In this document: positions 51,615-57,715 of the stretch, piece by piece
How the letters are laid out: each line of letters begins with the position of its first letter
How positions within the stretch are numbered: position 1 is the stretch's first letter
From: Paludibacteraceae bacterium
GTDB lineage: Bacteria; Bacteroidota; Bacteroidia; Bacteroidales; Paludibacteraceae
Assembly (NCBI GenBank): GCA_017443145.1
Contig: JAFSPA010000005.1
Span: 1 to 57,715 of the forward strand
Direction of reading: 5' to 3'
Length of the DNA stretch: 57,715 bases
Translations under genes and position numbers: made by a program
The notes under the pieces: generated by a model
Databases searched by the model: none
What the model was told of the DNA's origin: nothing
The model's input: only the letters and a program-made list of their open reading frames with translations

Positions 51615-52112
51615 CTATGCTTTTTTCTGTTCAACGTACTTGTTCACAGCTTCAAGGTACTTCTTGAGGTTCTCCTTACCTATTGCTTCCACCGTGGCTT
51701 GAGCCACCTGCGCAAGATCGTCGAGTTTGTCCTCTTCCTTATTTTTGCCTCTCTTGGTGTTTTCGAGTATCGAGACACCCTCTATCACGCACTCCCCTAT
51801 AACGGTCAGCGCGGAGAGCAAAGGCACGGAGAACACCGCAAGAAACGGCGAGAAGATAGACAAGCCGATGTCAAGGATTAGAAACACGATGAACACGGCG
51901 AAGTACTGCAGCAGTTTGGTCAGCGTCCGGCGCAAGCCCCAAGAGGTGGTACGCTTCGTGCCTGTACGCTTCGAAGCTGCTATACCCGTGATAAGGTCTA
52001 TTCCCCCCATGAAGACCACAGCAAGAAACATGAATAACATCACGGCTAATTTGACCATAAAGCCGTGAACATCTCCCTCCAAGAGGGACGGAATGAATAA
52101 TAAAGTTCCCAT
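51615..52112 (-). CDS. Phage holin family protein
   Basis: A 165-residue membrane protein with about four hydrophobic segments, between residues 15 and 110 (MLFMFLAVVFMGGIDLITGI, YFAVFIVFLILDIGL, FLAVFSVPLLSALTVIGE), then a charged helical C-terminus with KRGKNKEEDKLDD. The FMGGIDLITGIAASKRTG loop is typical of the holin family common in Bacteroidota phages. Holins permeabilise the inner membrane at lysis. The ATG at 52112 is preferred to a TTG at 52121. The DUF5675 gene follows after 4 nt. Confidence 0.87.
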   Translation of the reverse strand: MGTLLFIPSLLEGDVHGFMVKLAVMLFMFLAVVFMGGIDLITGIAASKRTGTKRTTSWGLRRTLTKLLQYFAVFIVFLILDIGLSIFSPFLAVFSVPLLSALTVIGECVIEGVSILENTKRGKNKEEDKLDDLAQVAQATVEAIGKENLKKYLEAVNKYVEQKKA

Positions 52113-52122
52113 TTTTGTCAAA

Positions 52123-52152
52123 TTTAGTTGATTTTACTTGATTTTATTTGAT
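52123..52152. repeat. Three-unit 10-bp repeat at a prophage promoter
   Basis: TTTAGTTGAT, TTTACTTGAT and TTTATTTGAT in tandem. The third unit contains the TTTG element of the plus-strand promoter (52147-52150), and the array also fills the space before the holin start, so a protein bound here could control both directions. Confidence 0.8.
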
Positions 52153-52178
52153 GATTTCGGATTTTTTTCGTATCTTTG
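52147..52178 (+). promoter_or_regulatory. Promoter of the plus-strand prophage lipoprotein gene
   Basis: TTTG (52147-52150), 20-nt spacer, TATCTTTG (52171-52178). It is a full match to the host consensus and the only such promoter I found in the prophage part. Leader about 18 nt to the ATG at 52204. Confidence 0.9.
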
Positions 52179-52203
52179 CAGCCGATTTTCAATTTGTTAC
52201 GGT

Positions 52204-52554
52204 ATGAAACAACTATTTTTTGCGGCACTTACAGCCCTCTTACTTATCTCCTGCTCGGAGCGAAACACGCCGTCCTACGCTGACGGGAAAGACCTCTCTG
52301 TAAACGGTCATTCGTATTTTATGCTTATTCAGACTTCGGGTGTCCCGGACTCTACTTTTGTCGCTTTCGACAATGGCAAGTTCTACACAAGTCTTGGCTA
52401 TGCGGCTCTCTATTCTAATGCTGTCGGAACATACACTCAAGAGAAAGAAGTAATCAAGGTAGAACAGAATACGGGAATGCTCCCTACTCGGTTATTCATT
52501 TCCTATGGTGATTTTCTCCTGTGCCAAGGCGTCTATTATCAGCAGTATAAGTAA
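52204..52554 (+). CDS. Prophage-borne lipoprotein (candidate moron)
   Basis: A 116-residue lipoprotein: signal with lipobox LISC (Cys about 18), then a small beta-rich domain (HSYFMLIQTSG, FVAFDNGKFYTSLGY, PTRLFISYGDFLLC) that recalls lipocalin-like or calycin-like folds, though no family is recognised. It is the only plus-strand gene in the prophage, has its own host-type promoter, and splits the tail-tip gene from the lysis genes. Genes placed this way (morons) are often expressed in the lysogen and change the host surface, for example by excluding related phages. The start at 52204 is used because the upstream part of the frame crosses the promoter. It ends directly against the tail-tip gene's stop. 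Confidence 0.8.
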   Translation: MKQLFFAALTALLLISCSERNTPSYADGKDLSVNGHSYFMLIQTSGVPDSTFVAFDNGKFYTSLGYAALYSNAVGTYTQEKEVIKVEQNTGMLPTRLFISYGDFLLCQGVYYQQYK

Positions 52555-55500
52555 TCACTTTGTCAGCAAATACTTGTAATTAGACAAGAATATAGCAACA
52601 AGTTCTTCAAAAGTGTTGTACGACTGTCCCATGTAGGTTCCGGGAGATAATACTCCTCCCCAAGCCAAAGCCCCGCCATATTGAGCGACTGACGATAAGA
52701 GCGAAGCAAAGTCTTGTGTAAACTGGCTATCCGTTGAACATACCTCTCCGCTTCCTACAATTACAGAACTTGAAGAAACTGCCTGTAGTCCTTTTAAGAA
52801 CAATGTTTGTTTTGTACCGTCATTCTTCACAAGAAAATAATTACTTCCGTGGGCTGCGCTCAATATGCCGTCCGTACCAATGACTGTTTTTGCCGAATAG
52901 GCTGGCATGTAATTACCGCTCGCACCCCAAGAACTTACAGATATACCTATTACGGCTGTCGAGGAAGACGTGGCTATTGCTCTAAAGCGGAACCGCGCCT
53001 CTGTATTTCCGAGTGATGTTTGTCCCGTTTTAGCCGTATTTACAGTAACCGAAGCAGAGCCTCCATATTGTAGTCCCGACGTATTACTTCCTATCGTCAT
53101 TACATCCACCCATGAACTACCATTGTATTTCTGCAACTTTACGACAAGCGATATTTGGCATTCGTCAGCAGCATTGCTCAAAGAGGCTGTTATATTAGCA
53201 TACAATGTAATAGAGTGGCTTCTATTAGCTGGCAATGTAAACGAGTCTGAGTCTCTTGTTAACGAGGAAATGCCTCCTGTTGTATAACTACCTCCTGACA
53301 ATGACTGTGTATAACTCAAATTACTTGTAGGCGGCATATAATTGCCCGTGATACTCTTTGGCGCAATTATTATTTTCTCGTCGCCGTTACCGTCCAATAT
53401 TCGTATGCCCCCCGTTGCGGTGTCAATACGTATCGTTCCGAGGCTGCTTACTACTTGTACTTCTGTCGCGCTCACTACACGGAAGCAACCTATCCGGCTT
53501 CCTATGCCTGTTTTGGTTAACAGGACGGGCATATCTCCGACTCCACAAGCAGCCGAGAGAGCTGCGCTATAGTTGCCACCACACCAAAAACCGACTCCTT
53601 GCGAGTTATACACAACTCCGCTGACGGTTATAAAACCGCTATCGTTCAGACCGCTTACTCCAGCCGTTACATTACCGTTCTGATCGCGCAGCTTAATAAG
53701 GGAAGTTGCAACCAAGCCCCCGTTGATGTCCGTTATTTGCATCGTTGCGTCATGCTCCAACGCTTCTGCAAGGAACTGATACGACGAGTGATAGGTTGTC
53801 GGCTTTTGTCCATGCTGTATCATAAAGCCTGTGACTCTCGCGTAACTGCTCCCGCCGTAAGAGGAAGTAACATAGACGGTTCCTCCTGCATACGCACTAC
53901 CGCCCTCTATATCACTCAAGCGGAACGAGATATACTGCATTTCAGTAGAGGCTTTGAGAGTACCTACGTTTTTATAACTGCCGTCCTTGTACACTCGTAT
54001 GTAAATGCCCGAATAAGCGGAGCAGGTAGAAGTCTGCGTAGAAACAACATAGTGCTTATCTGCTTCTACAACAACCTTGGTATTGACAAGTCCAAATTGC
54101 CTGTTCTGACCGTCGAAAGGTATGCTGAAATCACTTACTCCCGTATATAGGTTCTCGCCGCCTATCTCTTTATTGATTTCGGCGTTCATATCATCCAGCA
54201 CATTGTTGCCGTTCTCGTCCTTAAACGATTTGAACGTGATATTGCCTATTATCTCCGCTCCGTGAACGGCTATTATGCGCGGTGGGTTAGAAGACAAGTC
54301 GATGATGAGCGAGCGCGTTGGGTCTTGTATCTGCTCCGTCGTAATAGTGCCGCCTGTAATCTGCGTGTAGCCGTTACTGCGATTGAACACACGGTAACTT
54401 GTTACGTTGTTCGGGTCTAAATCATCAAGGAACTCGCTCGACAGAATACCCATAAGCAGGTAGTCCGTATCGCTCTCATGCTTGCTTGTAGTGAGTACTA
54501 CCTGCGCAGTATTCGCACCGCTACCGCATATAGCATACAGATAGTACGGCGTTGTGGCGACAAGCGTATTGCCCTGCTCATCGGTTGTTAGGTCTGTCTC
54601 GTTGATGTCCCAGCGTCCTCCGTTGGCATACTTGATATACGGCTCCTGTGTGTGCTGTATATAGCCTGCGGAAACATGCAAGTGGTCGAAGTGGTTCACG
54701 CCGGAAACGATATACCCATTGACGCATAATATAGCGGGCGTGAATGCGAATTGGTTCTTTTCCACGCCTATGACCATCATTTCCGCAGCAAGGCTCTCAA
54801 GCATATTCAGCATTTCTGCGGCATCGTGCCACCCGCGCCTTGAAAGGTTGAGAGAGCGTTGCTCCAAGCCGCGTATATCGCTTGTGCGGTCTGCTATAGT
54901 GGCTTCTATCTCCGCAAGCCTGCCCTCTACGCGAGAGGAAGCGAGTTTGAACTCTACATTATTGGGCTTCGTCAGCGAGTGAGTAAACGAGGTGACACGG
55001 CTAACAAACAGGCTCGGACTATCCGCCTCTATTTCTCCTGCGGCATTCTCCACTATCTCCCCGAACAGCTCCGAGTGGACGGCTACACGCTGACCGAGGC
55101 ATATGGTCTGATTGGCGAAGAACTCCGGCTCCGTCTTACACTTGACTTCGGGACGCGTGTCCTCTATAGCCAGCAGTTCGTCGTAGGCTGCTTGCGCCAA
55201 CTCGTCCTGCGCCCTCTCAATGTAGTACTGCGGCATGACCATGTGGAATATAGCGAACATGTCACCATCATAAGTGCTGCTTTTCTCGCGGGGTACGAAG
55301 TTACCAAACGGCAGTTGCACACCGTCGTCGCCGCCCTCCTCCGGCACTATCTTGAGCGTCCATTGGACTACGTTCTCCACCTCCTTAATATCATAAGCCA
55401 CCTCGAACTCGCGCCCGTTGAGATAGCCGGACTCGAAGATGATAGACAGGGTCTCGTTGGGTTCTATCTGCAACGGTAGCAGTCCTGCGGCTACCATTTC

Positions 55501-56652
55501 GTCATAGGACATAAGAGACTCCCCGTCTGCCTTGATAGCGGCGGCGGTTATGGTGTATATCGGATGTTCCGTTCCCTCTTTCTTGACACTCAACACGCGG
55601 AAGTGGCAGCGCGGGTAGATATTGTCAAACTGCTTTGTTGTCTCAATGCCGGAGCGCACAGCCGTATTCGTGAACGCTCCGAGCGCGTCCGTTGTCGCCT
55701 GCACGCTGTTCCCCTCGCGGTCTTTAACGGTGTATGTATGGTTTGGAGCAAGGCGTAACTGCTTGCCATAGGACACATACATGTCGTTTCCGTTGACGGA
55801 CTGCAGAGCCTGTTTGCGCGTTATATTGCGGTCGGAGCCGAAAGGAATAATCTTCTGCGGGATATTGCTCCACTCCTGTGCATATTCACAAGGAGCGACA
55901 AGCCCCCTACTTGCGTACGGGTGCGAGCTGTCGCCCGTTTCCCGATAGCGGTCGGAAAGTACTACGGTGTCGCCGCGTTCGCACTTACACAGGTGCAGTT
56001 GTACGCTCGTCATGCTCTCTTGCGATACCCACCACTCTATTTCGTATTTAGAAGCGATCTGCGTGAGTACGTCCGGGATGTACTGCCCGCTGAAAGAGAA
56101 CGTCTCAAGCGTGGTGTTTGGCTGCGTATCGTCTGCAAGTGTAAGGTGTTGCAAGACATATACGTAGAACAAGTTCGCCTGACTGACATTAAGCCGTGAA
56201 GCGGCTCCGTGTATGGAGTCTATCACTATTGCAGCCATATCGTCCAAAGTGCCGTTCATGTTGATTTCCGGCTCCGGCGATACATCCTCACCAGGTACAG
56301 AGAGGTAACGGAAGCACAGGTGCTTGTCGAACATATTGGTTATGCTCACGAACTTCATGTCATACTGGTAGTACGCGCCCTTGGCTGTCGGTCTGTAGGT
56401 CTCTTTGAGGAAGAACAACTGATTGTCATACCAAATATAGGCGAAAGCGTCAAACACAACCCGTCCTAACAACTTGAACGACAACTTTACATAGTCCTCG
56501 TTCATCACGGTTGCAGACCGTTCGCAGGAGTCCGTAACAGGGAAGTCGCCGCTTGTGTCCTCGGAGTTGATATAACGTGTGCGGACGATAGAGCCGCTAC
56601 GCATGTAGTACGTAGGCTTGTAGATAGATATTTGTCCTAATGCGGGTGTCAT
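52555..56652 (-). CDS. Large phage tail-tip / host-specificity protein
   Basis: A 1365-residue tail protein. The N-terminal 600 residues have the layout of tail-hub and tail-associated proteins (beta-rich, with ISIYKPTYYMRSG and SFSGQYIPDVLTQIASKYEIEWWV), followed by a helical segment (about 610-650: LAEIEATIADRTSDIRGLEQ), then beta-rich fibre-like modules with many Gly, Ser and Thr (for example GSAYAGGTVYVTSSYGGSSY) and an ADECQISLVVKLQKYNGSSWV domain near 1190. The start overlaps the stop of the next upstream gene by four bases. It probably forms the tip that contacts the cell and leads DNA ejection. Exact domain limits cannot be set by eye. Confidence 0.82.
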   Translation of the reverse strand: MTPALGQISIYKPTYYMRSGSIVRTRYINSEDTSGDFPVTDSCERSATVMNEDYVKLSFKLLGRVVFDAFAYIWYDNQLFFLKETYRPTAKGAYYQYDMKFVSITNMFDKHLCFRYLSVPGEDVSPEPEINMNGTLDDMAAIVIDSIHGAASRLNVSQANLFYVYVLQHLTLADDTQPNTTLETFSFSGQYIPDVLTQIASKYEIEWWVSQESMTSVQLHLCKCERGDTVVLSDRYRETGDSSHPYASRGLVAPCEYAQEWSNIPQKIIPFGSDRNITRKQALQSVNGNDMYVSYGKQLRLAPNHTYTVKDREGNSVQATTDALGAFTNTAVRSGIETTKQFDNIYPRCHFRVLSVKKEGTEHPIYTITAAAIKADGESLMSYDEMVAAGLLPLQIEPNETLSIIFESGYLNGREFEVAYDIKEVENVVQWTLKIVPEEGGDDGVQLPFGNFVPREKSSTYDGDMFAIFHMVMPQYYIERAQDELAQAAYDELLAIEDTRPEVKCKTEPEFFANQTICLGQRVAVHSELFGEIVENAAGEIEADSPSLFVSRVTSFTHSLTKPNNVEFKLASSRVEGRLAEIEATIADRTSDIRGLEQRSLNLSRRGWHDAAEMLNMLESLAAEMMVIGVEKNQFAFTPAILCVNGYIVSGVNHFDHLHVSAGYIQHTQEPYIKYANGGRWDINETDLTTDEQGNTLVATTPYYLYAICGSGANTAQVVLTTSKHESDTDYLLMGILSSEFLDDLDPNNVTSYRVFNRSNGYTQITGGTITTEQIQDPTRSLIIDLSSNPPRIIAVHGAEIIGNITFKSFKDENGNNVLDDMNAEINKEIGGENLYTGVSDFSIPFDGQNRQFGLVNTKVVVEADKHYVVSTQTSTCSAYSGIYIRVYKDGSYKNVGTLKASTEMQYISFRLSDIEGGSAYAGGTVYVTSSYGGSSYARVTGFMIQHGQKPTTYHSSYQFLAEALEHDATMQITDINGGLVATSLIKLRDQNGNVTAGVSGLNDSGFITVSGVVYNSQGVGFWCGGNYSAALSAACGVGDMPVLLTKTGIGSRIGCFRVVSATEVQVVSSLGTIRIDTATGGIRILDGNGDEKIIIAPKSITGNYMPPTSNLSYTQSLSGGSYTTGGISSLTRDSDSFTLPANRSHSITLYANITASLSNAADECQISLVVKLQKYNGSSWVDVMTIGSNTSGLQYGGSASVTVNTAKTGQTSLGNTEARFRFRAIATSSSTAVIGISVSSWGASGNYMPAYSAKTVIGTDGILSAAHGSNYFLVKNDGTKQTLFLKGLQAVSSSSVIVGSGEVCSTDSQFTQDFASLLSSVAQYGGALAWGGVLSPGTYMGQSYNTFEELVAIFLSNYKYLLTK

Positions 56653-57095
56653 ACTGCAAGTGTTCTGTTATTTGGGTTGGGTTCTGTAAACTTGATAGAG
56701 ACGGTCGCGCAGCCGGACAGCGCGAAGTCCGTATATTTGTCGAAAGAACCTGCATACACGAGCCTGTAAGTCCTTTCGAGTTCTGGTATAGTCAACTCGT
56801 TTACGCCTGTGTTGTTCTTTCCGGCTATGAGTTTTGTAACGAGGTCGTCTATCGCTCTCGCAAGGTCGGTCAGCGACTCGCTCTCCAAGTAGAACATCAG
56901 CGAGAAGTCCTGCTTGGCGTATCTGCGTGCCGTAGGTGCGGAAAGCACCTGCGAACCATGCAACGAGGTGTTCTCGTTGGTTACAGCCGCTTTTAACGGA
57001 GCAGGCTTCATGAGAGTGGCTACAGTTCCCTCAAGAGGTGTCAGTCCGTACTCCTGTATGTCTTTGCCGTTAAGGCACATCAATGGTATGGTCAT
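56649..57095 (-). CDS. Small phage tail protein, distal-tail-like
   Basis: A 148-residue protein beginning MTIPLMCLNGKDIQEYGLTPLEG, a pattern like the N-terminal beta domain of distal tail or baseplate proteins, with a later QDFSLMFYLESESLTDLARAI segment and an FTEPNPNN tail. It overlaps both neighbours by four bases (ATGA), between the 157-residue gene and the tail-tip gene, the position where a distal tail protein is expected (tape measure, then distal tail, then tail-associated protein). Assignment is from position and general sequence only. Confidence 0.7.
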   Translation of the reverse strand: MTIPLMCLNGKDIQEYGLTPLEGTVATLMKPAPLKAAVTNENTSLHGSQVLSAPTARRYAKQDFSLMFYLESESLTDLARAIDDLVTKLIAGKNNTGVNELTIPELERTYRLVYAGSFDKYTDFALSGCATVSIKFTEPNPNNRTLAV

Positions 57096-57565
57096 ATCTT
57101 GTGTGTTTTAATTCGCGAATAGGGCGAATGGTGCATGTTAGTGATTGTGGTCTGTTCGCCTTTGAGCCGGATAGTAGCACAGGCTGTCCCATAGGTAATG
57201 AGTGACAAATGGCTTTCGTCTCGGAGCGTTATATAGAACGTCTTTGGACGCACGAGGATAGCGTTCACGTGGCACTTGCCAAGCAGTATGATACTCTCCT
57301 GCTTCGGGTTGTCAAGCGTTGTTATCTGGTCGAGGAAAACACCGCAGGCGTTAGCCTCCTGCAGATACTCGTCGAACCACTCATGACACCACTCCAAACT
57401 CGGCACTTGGTCGAAGAACTTGAAATGCACGAAGCGGTGCAGTATGTCAATGAACTGCGCAAGTGTCCGCGCTTTCTCTATCATTCTCATACTCTCTTCG
57501 CAGAGGTACGGACGGTGCGTCTCAACGAAAGACGCTTTAAGCCGTGTCAAATAATCGTTACTCAT
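57092..57565 (-). CDS. Phage protein of unknown function
   Basis: A 157-residue protein with no signal peptide or membrane helix. The N-terminal half is helical (YLTRLKASFVETHRPYLCEESM, core LKASFVETHRPYL) and the rest is beta-rich with an IRLKGEQTTITNMHH tail. Conserved aromatic and Cys residues are spread through it. It overlaps both neighbours by ATGA junctions, so it belongs to the tail operon, between the tape-measure-like end and the distal-tail-like gene. No family recognised. Confidence 0.7.
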   Translation of the reverse strand: MSNDYLTRLKASFVETHRPYLCEESMRMIEKARTLAQFIDILHRFVHFKFFDQVPSLEWCHEWFDEYLQEANACGVFLDQITTLDNPKQESIILLGKCHVNAILVRPKTFYITLRDESHLSLITYGTACATIRLKGEQTTITNMHHSPYSRIKTHKI

Positions 57566-57715
57566 AACTTGTCTGTATTCTGTTCTATAGCACGCAGGCG
57601 GGCTGTATCTTCCTTGATATTCGCCGCCGTCTCTGCTATTATTCGTACTTGGTCGAGGATGTTCTGCTGTATAGTAACTCCGATGTCTATATTGCTTGCC
57701 ATGCTCTGTATAGAC
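57562..57715 (-). CDS. C-terminal end of a phage tail gene (cut by window edge)
   Basis: An open frame enters from the right edge and ends at TGA 57564-57562, overlapping the next ATG. The visible 50 residues are a helical, coiled-coil-like tail (IQQNILDQVRIIAETAANIK and ARLRAIEQNTDKL). An ATG at 57702 could start a 46-residue gene, but an upstream continuation is as likely. Position before the distal-tail-like gene suggests the end of a tape-measure protein or a small adaptor. Confidence 0.6.
   Translation of the reverse strand, partial: SIQSMASNIDIGVTIQQNILDQVRIIAETAANIKEDTARLRAIEQNTDKL

Larger units (their letters stand above)
46142..57715 (-). mobile_element. Prophage, terminal part (continues beyond window)
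   Basis: All genes but one are on the minus strand and form a tailed-phage late region: tape-measure-like end, two small tail genes, a tail-tip protein, holin, DUF5675 protein, tail fibre, and the integrase with two coupled genes. Host housekeeping genes resume at yicC. The left limit must lie between 45908 and 46141; the right limit is outside the window, so I cannot identify duplicated attachment sequences. No head, terminase or repressor genes are visible. Confidence 0.88.

Noticed and set aside
1..57715. tRNA genes
   Set aside because: No cloverleaf with a GGTTCRANYC-type T arm was recognised in any intergenic region; a covariance search would be decisive.

Overview
The window is a chromosomal segment of a Bacteroidota bacterium, almost certainly order Bacteroidales. 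Evidence: the 16S rRNA 5' end at the left edge is Bacteroidota-like; promoters are of the Bacteroidetes sigma type (TTTG, 19-20 nt spacer, TAnnTTTG) rather than -35/-10 type; secreted proteins carry type IX secretion (T9SS) C-terminal signals; and there is a GldF-like ABC permease, a SusC-like TonB receptor and a reverse rubrerythrin, which points to an anaerobe. I cannot name a genus. Most of the host part is near 50% GC by eye.

Layout. 1-258: 5' end of a 16S rRNA gene (minus strand), with two tandem rRNA promoters to its right. 957-9497: a plus-strand run encoding a putative lipoprotein, RmlA, an FKBP-like lipoprotein, PheT, RF3, a NupG-like transporter, a GldF-like permease and a phosphoesterase. 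9711-20953: a minus-strand cluster of three predicted T9SS cargo proteins (M6 protease, EEP-fold nuclease, and a 2674-residue giant protein) plus a 122-residue membrane protein directly behind the giant gene. 20954-21823: a repeat-rich intergenic region with a 10-base poly-C/poly-G tract in the giant gene's leader, 11-bp tandem arrays and a compact three-way-junction palindrome. 21824-33180: plus strand, MetK, LspA, a DUF4296 lipoprotein, L13-S9-S2-EF-Ts, reverse rubrerythrin, a TonB-dependent receptor and MutS. 33195-40154: a minus-strand envelope operon (TamA/BamA-like lipoprotein, SppA, LpxK, MsbA-like exporter). 40230-45907: a TrmH-type methyltransferase (plus), then ThrS-RNase HII and YicC-Gmk-PrsW (minus).

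46142 to the right edge is the end of a tailed prophage. Read along the minus strand it holds tail genes, a 1365-residue tail-tip protein, holin, DUF5675 protein, a small structural protein, a repeat-bearing tail fibre, the integrase, and then two genes translationally coupled to the integrase, the last of which has unimolecular-spanin architecture. One plus-strand lipoprotein gene with its own host-type promoter sits among the late genes and looks like a lysogenic-conversion gene.

The most interesting signals are: the giant surface protein with a slippable homopolymer in its 5' leader and its small partner; a 186-nt highly structured element before lspA with a 30-nt internally deleted copy after it; the prophage fibre with 15 exact 27-bp units built from a few shuffled variants; interleaved inverted repeats next to the integrase; and families of short tandem repeats (7, 10 and 11 bp) placed at gene starts, in leaders and inside a coding region. 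No CRISPR array, tRNA, insertion-sequence transposase or recognised defence system was found.
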